Source of the DNA: Candidatus Lernaella stagnicola
Lineage (GTDB): Bacteria; Lernaellota; Lernaellaia; Lernaellales; Lernaellaceae
NCBI GenBank assembly: GCA_030765525.1
Contig: JAVCCK010000005.1
Coordinates: forward strand, 79,402-143,401
DNA: 64,000 nucleotides
Direction of reading: 5' to 3'
Shown here in pieces: positions 9,079 through 17,110 of this stretch. Position 1 is the stretch's first letter; each line of letters starts with the position of its first letter. Made by a program: the position numbers and the translations under genes. Below the pieces are notes generated by a model. The model ran no database searches and was not told where the DNA came from. It saw only the letters and a list, made by a program, of their open reading frames with translations.

Positions 9079-10314
9079 GTGCCGGTTTACAGTTACGTAG
9101 CACTCAACGCCAAAGGCAAACAGGTCAAGGGCATCATCGATTCGGATACTGCCAAGGCTGCGCGGGCCAAACTGCGCGCCAAGGGCATTTTCCCGACCGA
9201 TATTAACGAGGTCGAAGCGGAAAAGGGTCTGCGCGGCAAGGGTCTGTCGATGGAAATCGACATCAAGGCCCTGCGCGGTAAGGTGTCGCTGCGTGACCTG
9301 GCCATGACCACGCGACAATTGGCCACGTTGGCCGGCGCGGGGATTCCGCTCGTCGAATCGATCGGCGCCCTGGCCAACCAGACCGAGGACGTGGTGCTGA
9401 AAAAGACGCTGAGCCAGGTGCGTGAGAAGGTCAACGAAGGTTCCAGCTTCGCCAACGCCCTCAAAGATTTTCCGAAGATCTTTTCGCCGCTGTTTATCAA
9501 CATGGTCAACGCGGGGGAGAACTCCGGCACGTTGGACCTGGTGCTGGCCCGCCTGGCTGATTTCGTGGAATCGCAAGTCGAGCTACGACAAAAAGTGCGC
9601 TCGGCGATGATTTACCCGATTCTCATGGCGGTGATCGGCACGGGCATCGTGTCCTACCTGGTCGGTTTCGTCATCCCGAAAATCAGCGTCATTTTCGAAG
9701 GGATGGACAAAACCTTGCCGGCGGTCACCGTGGCGCTTTTAGGCGTCAGCCATATTCTGGGCGGCTACTGGTACATCATCGTGGCGCTCATCGCGCTCGG
9801 GGTTTATCTGTTCCGGCGCTGGCGCAATACCAAGGACGGCCGGCTGGCTTCCGATAAATACCTGTTGCGCCTGCCCATTTTCGGCGGATTGACGCTGAAG
9901 ATCGCCGTCAGTCGCTTTGCCCGCACGCTGGCCACGTTACTCAAATCCGGCGTGCCGATCATTATGGCGATGGATATCGTCAAGAGCGTCGTGCAAAACC
10001 GCGTGCTGGAAGACGCCATCGAAGACGCTCGCGAGCATGTAAAAGAGGGGCAGAGTATCGGCCGGCCGCTGCAGCAAAGCGGCGTTTTTCCGCCGGTGGT
10101 GATTCACATGATCAACGTCGGCGAGTCGACCGGCGAGTTGGAAGACATGCTTTTCCGGGTGGCGGACGCCTACGAATCGGAAGTGGACGCGACGATCAAC
10201 GGGCTGACTTCCATTCTCGAACCTGTCATGCTGCTGATTATGGCCGGCTTCGTCGGCTTTACGGTGTTGGCGATCATGCTGCCGATCATGGATATGACGT
10301 CGGTGTTGCAGTAG
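9079..10314 (+). CDS. gspF: Type II secretion system inner-membrane platform protein GspF
   Basis: A 411-residue polytopic protein of the T2SS platform. It opens with PVYSYVALNAKGK, the standard GspF/PilC N-terminus. Two GspF domains (about residues 70-195 and 275-400) each contain the cytoplasmic helical bundle followed by hydrophobic segments, with repeated IPLVESI/VPIIMAM and NMVNAGENSG/HMINVGESTG signatures. It interacts with the GspE ATPase and pseudopilins. The start is GTG at 9079 after GAAGGGG. It heads a run of pseudopilin genes; gspC, D, E, L and M are not present here, so the secretion genes are split between loci. Confidence 0.93.
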   Translation: MPVYSYVALNAKGKQVKGIIDSDTAKAARAKLRAKGIFPTDINEVEAEKGLRGKGLSMEIDIKALRGKVSLRDLAMTTRQLATLAGAGIPLVESIGALANQTEDVVLKKTLSQVREKVNEGSSFANALKDFPKIFSPLFINMVNAGENSGTLDLVLARLADFVESQVELRQKVRSAMIYPILMAVIGTGIVSYLVGFVIPKISVIFEGMDKTLPAVTVALLGVSHILGGYWYIIVALIALGVYLFRRWRNTKDGRLASDKYLLRLPIFGGLTLKIAVSRFARTLATLLKSGVPIIMAMDIVKSVVQNRVLEDAIEDAREHVKEGQSIGRPLQQSGVFPPVVIHMINVGESTGELEDMLFRVADAYESEVDATINGLTSILEPVMLLIMAGFVGFTVLAIMLPIMDMTSVLQ

Positions 10315-10335
10315 CAAAACAAGGAGACTTTCGAT

Positions 10336-10758
10336 ATGAAACTCGTATCCCGAACCGATGCCCGCCGCGAGCAATGGAGCGCGTTGGCACAGAACAGTCG
10401 CGGCTTCACGCTGCTTGAGGTCATGGTGGTGATCGTGATCATCGGCATCATGGCCAGCCTCGTGGGAATCAACGTGATCAAACGGCTGGAAGAAAGCAGG
10501 ATCGAGGCGACGCAGATTCAATTGGCGACCTTCCGCGATGCGCTGGACATGTTCAAAATCGACAACGGCACGTATCCCGACTCCGGCATAGGCCTGGAAG
10601 CGGTGGCGGCCGGCGGCTATCTGCGCGACAACCGGATGCCTCCCGACCCGTGGAATCACCCGTACCTGTACGTTTCGGAAGACGGCTGGACGTACACCGT
10701 TTGGTCGACCGGTCCTGACGGCCGACCCGGGACGGATGACGACGTCTTTGCGAAATAG
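10336..10758 (+). CDS. gspG: Type II secretion major pseudopilin GspG
   Basis: A 140-residue major pseudopilin. The prepilin peptidase site is RG/FTLLEVMVV with the invariant Glu at +5; the 23-residue leader is unusually long. The C-terminal domain carries the GspG pattern DNGTYPDSGIGLEAV, a Pro-rich DPWNHPYLYV segment and TVWSTGPDGRPGTDDD, whose acidic cluster binds calcium in known GspG proteins. It polymerises into the pseudopilus that pushes substrates through the secretin. AAGGAG lies ten bases upstream of the ATG. It follows gspF by 21 bases in one operon. Confidence 0.94.
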   Translation: MKLVSRTDARREQWSALAQNSRGFTLLEVMVVIVIIGIMASLVGINVIKRLEESRIEATQIQLATFRDALDMFKIDNGTYPDSGIGLEAVAAGGYLRDNRMPPDPWNHPYLYVSEDGWTYTVWSTGPDGRPGTDDDVFAK

Positions 10759-10766
10759 GGTTGAGT

Positions 10767-11336
10767 ATGCGGAGACGACGCGCCGGCTTTACGCTTCTTG
10801 AGATCATGATTGTCATCGTGATCATGGGAATGATCGCCGGCATCGCCATCCCACAGATGAACAACCTGTTCCAGGTGAACCTAAAAAGCTCATTGCGCAA
10901 GCTATCGGGCGCGGTTCTTTTTTCCTTCAACCAAGCGGTCATCAAGCAGACGCCGATCCGCCTCAATTTCGATTTGCTCACCGGCGAATATTGGTTGAGT
11001 TACTTGGTCGTCAACGGCCAAACCGGCGAGTTCGTCGCCGTACCCAACGATGTTTTCCAAGGCGATCAACTACCTCCCGGCGTGTCTTTCAAAGACATCC
11101 TTACCCCGCACAGCTTCGAGAAAAAAACCACAGGCGAAGAGTACATCATGTTCTACCCGACCGGCTTCGCCGAACGGACCGTGATTCACGTGGGCACCGA
11201 GCGGGGCGAAGTGTACACGATGGTCATCAAACCACTGACCGGTAAAACCATAGTGTACGACCGGGAAGTCGATTTCATGGATCTCGGCCCCCAATACAGC
11301 GGGAACAACCAGGACTCTGGGGGTTTCGGCCAATAG
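10767..11336 (+). CDS. gspH: Type II secretion minor pseudopilin GspH-like
   Basis: A 189-residue pseudopilin. MRRRRAG/FTLLEIMIVI is the prepilin peptidase site with Glu at +5. The remainder (SFNQAVIKQTPIRLNFDLLTGEYW) fits the GspH/FimT fold. The ATG at 10767 is chosen over the in-frame TTG two codons earlier because AGGG precedes it and it gives a normal short basic leader. It starts eight bases after gspG. GspH is a minor pseudopilin that likely links the shaft to the tip complex. The symbol rests on position and on the FimT-like C-terminus. Confidence 0.82.
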   Translation: MRRRRAGFTLLEIMIVIVIMGMIAGIAIPQMNNLFQVNLKSSLRKLSGAVLFSFNQAVIKQTPIRLNFDLLTGEYWLSYLVVNGQTGEFVAVPNDVFQGDQLPPGVSFKDILTPHSFEKKTTGEEYIMFYPTGFAERTVIHVGTERGEVYTMVIKPLTGKTIVYDREVDFMDLGPQYSGNNQDSGGFGQ

Positions 11337-11340
11337 GCTC

Positions 11341-11835
11341 ATGAAACAACCACGCCGCCGAACGGGTTTTACCCTTCTGGAAGTCATGGTCGCCATCGCC
11401 ATTTTGGCCACGGTGTTGGTTGTGCTGTTGGAAAACCACGGTTCCTCGATGCGCCTTTCACAACGCAGTCGGCAAGTATCGGTCGCCATCAACCTCGCCA
11501 AGGATGTCATGACCGAAATCGAGATTCAGAGTTGGCCCGAACTCGGTGCGGAGACGGGGAATTTCGAGGAAATGTACCCCGGCCTTTACCCCGACTACTG
11601 GTGGGAATCGGTGGTCGAGGAAAACGCGTGGTGGACCTACGTACGCGAGGTGACCGTCCGCGTGCTCTGGCGAAACGGCCTGCAAACGCACAACGTTGAG
11701 ATTATCCAGTTTGTCGCCGCGATGGACGTCGAGCAGCAGAACCTCGCCGAGGAAGAATCCTCCGGCGGCGACGACGACACCTCCGGAGACGCCTCCTCCA
11801 CGGGCGGGGCGACCGCCACCGGAGGAGAAGAATGA
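11341..11835 (+). CDS. gspI: Type II secretion minor pseudopilin GspI-like
   Basis: A 164-residue pseudopilin with leader MKQPRRRTG/FTLLEVMVAI. After the hydrophobic helix, the segment SRQVSVAINLAKDVMTEIE and the following Trp-rich strand fit GspI. The last 25 residues are an unusual low-complexity tail of Gly, Ser, Thr, Asp and Glu ending TGGATATGGEE, which the family does not normally carry. GspI nucleates the tip complex with GspJ and GspK. It lies four bases after gspH and its stop overlaps the gspJ start in an ATGA, so the two are translationally coupled. Confidence 0.84.
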   Translation: MKQPRRRTGFTLLEVMVAIAILATVLVVLLENHGSSMRLSQRSRQVSVAINLAKDVMTEIEIQSWPELGAETGNFEEMYPGLYPDYWWESVVEENAWWTYVREVTVRVLWRNGLQTHNVEIIQFVAAMDVEQQNLAEEESSGGDDDTSGDASSTGGATATGGEE

Positions 11836-12644
11836 TGGCCGCGCGGCGCGCCGGCTTCACGTTGCTCGAGGTGCTGATCGCCATCGCGATTTTGGGGATG
11901 ATTGTCGGCCTGATTTACGGTTCCTTCGCGGCGACGGTGGACTCGAAAGAAAAAATCGAGACGGGTAACGAAATCTACCACGAGGCGCGCTGGGCGATGA
12001 GCAAGCTCGAGGACGACCTGGGCGCCGCGTTCGTCAGCAAAAACCGCAACTCGAAGTCGGTTTTTCTCGGCTTAACCAGTGACGGCCCGGGTGGCATGCC
12101 GATGGACGAGCTGCATTTTGCCAGCTTCAACCACGTGAAATTTAATCCGCAGGCGCGAGAATCCGACCAGGCGGAAGTCAGTTACTTCGTCGCCGAGAAC
12201 CCCGAAACCGGCACGCTGACGCTGTATCGGCGCGAAGACGCCACGCCCGACGAAGACAACACGGCGGGCGGCGAGTTCTACGAATTGTGCGAGCACGTGC
12301 TGGCCTTCGACCTGGCGTACTATGACGGCTTCGAATGGATCGAGGAATGGGATTCGCGTCGTTTCGACGATTCCGCCGAGGGCGACGAGCAGCAAATCGA
12401 CAACCAATCCGACGAGATGGTCAATACGCTGCCCATGGCCGTCGAGGTTCGCTTGTTGGTCGACGGCCCGCTCGATCCAAACGGAAATCCGACGCAGGTT
12501 CCCTTCCACACGAAAATCCGCCTAGTGCTCTCGACTCTCGACCTTTCGTTGATCGACGCGGGCGAAGATGAGGAAGGCGGCAGCGGCGCCAAGGAAACCG
12601 GCGGTACCAGCGCGACCGGCGGCACCAGCGACACGGGAGGTTGA
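11832..12644 (+). CDS. gspJ: Type II secretion minor pseudopilin GspJ-like
   Basis: A 270-residue pseudopilin with leader MMAARRAG/FTLLEVLIAI. The large C-terminal beta domain contains MSKLEDDLGAAFVSKN and the GspJ-like strand series up to TKIRLVLSTLDLSL. As in the preceding gene, the protein ends in a low-complexity tail (GGTSATGGTSDTGG) beyond the usual domain end. It overlaps the gspI stop codon, and GGAGGAG precedes it. The role is in the pseudopilus tip with GspI and GspK. Confidence 0.85.
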   Translation: MMAARRAGFTLLEVLIAIAILGMIVGLIYGSFAATVDSKEKIETGNEIYHEARWAMSKLEDDLGAAFVSKNRNSKSVFLGLTSDGPGGMPMDELHFASFNHVKFNPQARESDQAEVSYFVAENPETGTLTLYRREDATPDEDNTAGGEFYELCEHVLAFDLAYYDGFEWIEEWDSRRFDDSAEGDEQQIDNQSDEMVNTLPMAVEVRLLVDGPLDPNGNPTQVPFHTKIRLVLSTLDLSLIDAGEDEEGGSGAKETGGTSATGGTSDTGG

Positions 12645-12648
12645 GGGC

Positions 12649-13803
12649 GTGCGAAAACTGATCGCCGGCATGCGGGATAATCGGGGCATCGCGTTGATTA
12701 TCGTGTTGATGGTCATCTCGGTACTGACCATCCTCGTGCTCGATCTGCACCAATCGGTGCGTATCAATTTTTACATCGCCAGCAATTTGATCGAAGGGAT
12801 TAAGGCCTCCTACCTGGCGCGCAGCGGCATTCAGGTCGCCGCCGGCGCGCTGCTTAAGGACGTGCAGGAAAACAACGTCGATAGTTGGCACGAAGACTGG
12901 TACGACTTCCTGGCCAAGGCGGGCATGCCCGGCATTCCCATTGCCGAAGGCGAGATGGTCTTGATGGAGATCCACGACGAATCCGGCCGCTTCAACCTTA
13001 ATGGCCTGGTGAACAAACGGGGATCGGTGAATCAGCGAAATCTCGACGTGTTCAAGCAATTGCTGATCGCCGAGGAAATCGAGATCGAGGTCGCCAACGC
13101 CGTGGTTGATTGGATCGACGAGAATAACGAGGCCCTCGGCGGCGGCGGAGTGGAGGACCAGGCGTACGGTTACGGCTCGAACGTCGATGACATGATGTCC
13201 AAGAACTCCCGTTTTGAATCGCTGCAGGAAGTGCGGCTGGTGCACGGCGTCACCGATGAAGTGTGGAGCAAGCTGGAACCGCTGGTTACGATTTACGGCG
13301 ATGCCGCGCTGAACCTCAACACAACGAATACCAAGGTGATCAAGGCCGTCATGAAGGCCATCGATGAGAACGCCGACACCACCGTGGCCGATAAGATCGA
13401 GGAATGGCGCCGGCAATCCGGCGGTGAGGAAGGCGAAGGCGGCGAGGACGAAAGCGGTTTCGGTTTCCAGAGCGGCGAAGGCAACGTGTTCAAAGGCAAG
13501 AACATGGCCACGCGCCTGATGGAACTGGGCATGCCGCGCGCCACGGCCCGGAAATTCGTGCGTTACTTCGGTTCGTCCAGCCACTTTTTCCGGGTTACGG
13601 TCACCGCGCTGGTACACGGCGTGCAGAAGAACGCCGTGGGCATTATCTTCCGGCACAAGAAGAAAGTCCGCATCATTTACTACCGCGTCGCGCCGGGGGT
13701 TTCATCGGAGCACATGCGGAAATACAATGAACAAGCTCAATCCGGCAACACGCCCCAACCAGACGCGGGCGGTGGTATGATGAATGCATTGGGGTTTCAG
13801 TAA
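12649..13803 (+). CDS. gspK: Type II secretion minor pseudopilin GspK
   Basis: A 384-residue protein. The start is GTG at 12649, four bases after the gspJ stop and next to GGGAGGTTGAGGG; it gives the leader VRKLIAGMRDNRG/IALIIVLMVI, and an earlier in-frame ATG inside gspJ would put a long Ala/Pro stretch before the leader. GspK is the large tip pseudopilin and characteristically lacks the usual Phe at +1. SYLARSGIQVA, DESGRFNLNGLVNKRG and VVDWIDENNEALG are the family signatures, including the helical insertion. A Gly/Glu-rich loop (about residues 260-285) is longer than usual. Confidence 0.9.
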   Translation: MRKLIAGMRDNRGIALIIVLMVISVLTILVLDLHQSVRINFYIASNLIEGIKASYLARSGIQVAAGALLKDVQENNVDSWHEDWYDFLAKAGMPGIPIAEGEMVLMEIHDESGRFNLNGLVNKRGSVNQRNLDVFKQLLIAEEIEIEVANAVVDWIDENNEALGGGGVEDQAYGYGSNVDDMMSKNSRFESLQEVRLVHGVTDEVWSKLEPLVTIYGDAALNLNTTNTKVIKAVMKAIDENADTTVADKIEEWRRQSGGEEGEGGEDESGFGFQSGEGNVFKGKNMATRLMELGMPRATARKFVRYFGSSSHFFRVTVTALVHGVQKNAVGIIFRHKKKVRIIYYRVAPGVSSEHMRKYNEQAQSGNTPQPDAGGGMMNALGFQ

Positions 13804-13885
13804 GCGGCACGTCGTAGGGCAAAGGGGGTAAAAGAAGAACTCGCAGCCGCCGGGCGCATTGAAGGCGTCCCGGAAGAGGATCACG

Positions 13886-16207
13886 ATGCGCCGACTGCCT
13901 TTTGCCCTGCTGATCGTCCTGCTCGTCACGCTGGCCGCATGCGCCCCGCGCCACCAAGATTACGACCCCCTCGCCGACTTGTTCAACGAAGGACGCCCGG
14001 ACGCCGCGCCGCAGGACTTCGACGCGCTACGCGCCGCCATCCATCAACTCGCCAACGAGGCGGTGCAATTCAGTAAGGAAGATCAAGAAGAAGAAGCCCA
14101 GGATAAAATCGACCGGGCGAAGGTTCTTATCCTCACTTTTGAGGGCTCCGAGGAGCAGCGCGAGCAACTGGCGGCGGAATACGATTTGCTGCTGGCCTTG
14201 CTCGACGAAATGATCGACCCCGACAGCCGCGCAGGCACCGATGTCTTCCAACTCGTCTTGCCGCCGGAGCCAACCGCCGAGGAAATGGCGCAAGTGGAGG
14301 CGGCGCGCTCGATTCCCAACATGCAGCGCTATCTTCGTTCGTTGCCCAAAAGCGCCCGGCGCCGGGTCGCTCAGCAACTGGCTTATTTCACGCGCACCAA
14401 AAGCGGTCGGCAGTGGTTCCAACGCTCGCTGAACCGCAGCGCCGCATATCGCGCGCATATCAGCGAAGTGCTGGCCCGCTACGAACTGCCCGCCGAACTG
14501 ATGGGCGTCGCGCTGATCGAGTCGGGTTTTTCCGAACGCGCCATCAGTCACGCGGGCGCGGCAGGCATGTGGCAGTTCATGCCCGCCACGGCGCGCTATT
14601 ACGGCATGACCCTCGACGGCTGGATCGACCAACGCTACGACTGGACCACCGCCACCGACGCCGCCGCCCGTTACCTACGCGACTCCATGAAAACCTTCAA
14701 CGGCGACATCGAGCTGTCCGTGGCCAGCTACAACACCGGCGCGGGCAACGTAAACAAAGCGATTCGGCGGGCGCGGTCGCAGGACTATTGGAAACTGCGC
14801 CTGCACAGCGAGACCATGGCCTACGTGCCCAAATGGATCGCGGCGATGATCGTCTACTACAACCCCAAGAAGTATGGCTTTCACGTACCGCCCGACGCCC
14901 CGCAGCAGGTCGACACAATCCGCATTCGCGGCGCCATCGAGTTGGGTTCGATCGCCGGCGCGATCGGCGAGCATCCCAAGCAGATTTTTGCACTCAATCG
15001 CGCGTTGATTCGCAAAGCCACGCCGCCGGACCGTCCGTGGGATGTGCGTCTGCCGAAAGGTTCGCGAGAGCAATTGCTGGCCAACCTCGACTCGTTGATG
15101 CAGAAGGAATCTGTCGTGTGGGTCGCCCACCGGCTGCGCGCGAACGAGTCACTCGGTACGCTAAGCAAGATGTACGGCGTGTCGGTCGAACGCTTGATGA
15201 ACGTCAACACCTGGCTCAATGAAAGCCTGCCGAAAGCCGGCGAAGTCATCATGGTGCCGGTGCAGACCGACGACGAAAAAGTGCTGGCCAAGGTCGCCGA
15301 ACGGGAACGAGCGGCCACGGCGGCCGCCAAGCGGGCCGCGCCACCCGCGAAACAGGGCACGGTCAAGACCTACAAACCCAAAGCGCGCTCGCTTGCCTAC
15401 AAGGTGCGCCGCCGCGACACGCTTTGGTCGATTTCGCAACGCTACGGCGTGTCCGTCAAAGACCTGCGCGCCTGGAACAAGGGAAAAATCGGGCCGCGGG
15501 ACCGCATCACCATCGGTCAGACGTTGACGGTGCGCGTACCTCCCAACGCACCGCAAAGCCCGCCCCGCCGGTATACCGTGCGGCGCGGCGACACCCTCGG
15601 TGAAATCGCCAGGCGACACAAAGTGACCACGAAGCAACTCGCGACCCTCAACGACTTGAGCACGCGCTCGACAATCTACCCCGGCACCGTACTGCAAATC
15701 CCCGGCAGCGGCAGCGCGCAGCCGTCGACTTACAAAGTGCGAAGCGGCGACACACTTAGCGGCATCGCGGGCAAATTCGGGCTCGGCACCGGCTTGCTGG
15801 CGAAACACAACGGCATGAAAAGCAACGCGACCCTGTACGCGGGGAAAGTGTTGAAAATCCCCGGCGGCGGGAGCCCGGCGGCGGCGCCGCGTATCCACGT
15901 GGTGAAAAAGGGTGACACCTTTTCCAGCATCGCGAGCCGCCAGGGCGTGAACTACCGCTCGTTGGCTGCGTACAACGGCATGAAAACGTCCTCGACGCTG
16001 CATCCGGGTATGAAGTTGAAGATTCCGCCGAAGTCGTGGAAGCCGACCGCCAAGAAAAAGAGTGTTCGCTATAAGGTACGGCCCGGCGATAGCCTGACGA
16101 AAGTCGCCCGCCGCTTCGGGTGCTCGGTGGCCGACTTGGAACGCTGGAACAACATCAAGCGCACGTCGTCGCTGCGCGTCGGCCACGTGCTGGTGATCTA
16201 CAAATGA
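13886..16207 (+). CDS. MltD-like membrane-bound lytic transglycosylase with six LysM repeats
   Basis: A 773-residue lipoprotein (lipobox LAAC, cysteine about residue 19). An N-terminal helical region is followed by a GH23 transglycosylase domain (about residues 190-330) with the catalytic Glu in ALIESGFSERAISHAGAAG and the conserved GMWQFMPATARYYGM and ASYNTGAGNV motifs. Six LysM modules then occupy the C-terminal half: the first is divergent (about residues 410-460) and the next five carry YxVRxGDTLxxIA variants separated by Lys/Pro linkers. It should cleave peptidoglycan glycan strands while bound to them. The ATG at 13886 follows GGAAGAGGA. E. coli MltD has two LysM repeats, so six is high. 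It may help T2SS assembly across the wall (inference from position). Confidence 0.9.
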   Translation: MRRLPFALLIVLLVTLAACAPRHQDYDPLADLFNEGRPDAAPQDFDALRAAIHQLANEAVQFSKEDQEEEAQDKIDRAKVLILTFEGSEEQREQLAAEYDLLLALLDEMIDPDSRAGTDVFQLVLPPEPTAEEMAQVEAARSIPNMQRYLRSLPKSARRRVAQQLAYFTRTKSGRQWFQRSLNRSAAYRAHISEVLARYELPAELMGVALIESGFSERAISHAGAAGMWQFMPATARYYGMTLDGWIDQRYDWTTATDAAARYLRDSMKTFNGDIELSVASYNTGAGNVNKAIRRARSQDYWKLRLHSETMAYVPKWIAAMIVYYNPKKYGFHVPPDAPQQVDTIRIRGAIELGSIAGAIGEHPKQIFALNRALIRKATPPDRPWDVRLPKGSREQLLANLDSLMQKESVVWVAHRLRANESLGTLSKMYGVSVERLMNVNTWLNESLPKAGEVIMVPVQTDDEKVLAKVAERERAATAAAKRAAPPAKQGTVKTYKPKARSLAYKVRRRDTLWSISQRYGVSVKDLRAWNKGKIGPRDRITIGQTLTVRVPPNAPQSPPRRYTVRRGDTLGEIARRHKVTTKQLATLNDLSTRSTIYPGTVLQIPGSGSAQPSTYKVRSGDTLSGIAGKFGLGTGLLAKHNGMKSNATLYAGKVLKIPGGGSPAAAPRIHVVKKGDTFSSIASRQGVNYRSLAAYNGMKTSSTLHPGMKLKIPPKSWKPTAKKKSVRYKVRPGDSLTKVARRFGCSVADLERWNNIKRTSSLRVGHVLVIYK

Positions 16208-16217
16208 AGCGCGGCGA

Positions 16218-16246
16218 TTGACAAAGGCGCCCGGTTCCCGCATATC
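16218..16246 (+). promoter_or_regulatory. Candidate promoter of the DNA methylase gene
   Basis: TTGACA (16218-16223), a 17-base spacer and CATATC (16241-16246). Transcription would begin about 16253, only a few bases before the ATG at 16256, so the messenger may be almost leaderless; this fits the lack of a good ribosome site. Confidence 0.4.
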
Positions 16247-16255
16247 GAAAAGCTC

Positions 16256-17098
16256 ATGAAAGACCGAATTTACTTTGGCGACAATCTGCCGCTGCTGAAA
16301 AAGATGCCGAGCGGGTCGGTGAACCTGATCTATATCGATCCGCCTTTCAACACCGGCAAGCAACGAAGTCGTGAAGTGCTCGCCACCGTGCGCGACGAAA
16401 ACGGAGACCGCACAGGGTTCGGCGGCCGGCGTTACGCCACGCGTAAGCTGGGTGAAACGAACTTCGGCGACGAGTTCCAAAATTTCGGGACTTTCATCGC
16501 GCCCCGCTTGGAAGAAGCCTACCGCGTGCTGGCCGACAACGGCACGCTGTATTTCCATATCGACTACCGCGAAGTGCACTACTGCAAGGTGCAACTCGAC
16601 GAGATCTTCGGCCGTCGCTGCTTCCTCAACGAGATCATCTGGGCCTACGACTACGGCGGGCGACCCAAAAGACGCTGGCCTCCCAAGCACGACAACATCC
16701 TGGTCTACGTCAAGGATGCGCGGAACTACACGTTCAACACCGAGGACATCGACCGCATTCCCTACATGGCGCCCGGTCTGGTCGGCGAGGAGAAAGCGAA
16801 AAAAGGCAAGCTGCCCACCGATACCTGGTGGCACACGATTGTCGGCACCAACAGCCGCGAAAAAACCGGCTACCCGACCCAAAAACCACAGGGCGTGCTT
16901 CGCCGCATCGTGGCGGCCAGTTCGAATCCGGGCGATCTGGTGATGGATTTCTTCGCCGGCTCGGGGACGACCGGCGCTGTGGCGCAGGAACTTCACCGCC
17001 ACTTTCTGCTTATCGACAACAATCCGCAGGCCATCGAGACCATGCGCCGCCGCTTCGCGGACTTCAGCGACATCGAATGGATCGACGCCGAATCCTAG
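16256..17098 (+). CDS. Adenine-specific DNA methyltransferase, apparently orphan
   Basis: A 280-residue amino-methyltransferase. The catalytic motif IV is YIDPPFNTG (about residues 26-34), and the AdoMet-binding motif I comes late as DFFAGSGTTG (about residues 227-236). This order is that of beta-class N6-adenine or N4-cytosine enzymes such as type III Mod and CcrM relatives. TGYPTQKPQGVLRRIV is the conserved segment before motif I. No restriction endonuclease, specificity subunit or Res helicase is adjacent, so it looks like a solitary methylase used for regulation or carried over from a lost system (inference). The recognition sequence cannot be read from this. It converges with the protease gene, with a 12-base gap. 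Confidence 0.85.
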   Translation: MKDRIYFGDNLPLLKKMPSGSVNLIYIDPPFNTGKQRSREVLATVRDENGDRTGFGGRRYATRKLGETNFGDEFQNFGTFIAPRLEEAYRVLADNGTLYFHIDYREVHYCKVQLDEIFGRRCFLNEIIWAYDYGGRPKRRWPPKHDNILVYVKDARNYTFNTEDIDRIPYMAPGLVGEEKAKKGKLPTDTWWHTIVGTNSREKTGYPTQKPQGVLRRIVAASSNPGDLVMDFFAGSGTTGAVAQELHRHFLLIDNNPQAIETMRRRFADFSDIEWIDAES

Positions 17099-17110
17099 CG
17101 CGACTCCCGC

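Noticed and set aside
12421..13656. 411-codon minus-strand frame opposite gspJ/gspK
   Set aside because: Antisense shadow without protein-like features.
15161..17002. Long minus-strand open frame (613 codons) across the transglycosylase and methylase
   Set aside because: Antisense shadow of well-supported genes in GC-rich DNA; no ribosome site or family motif.
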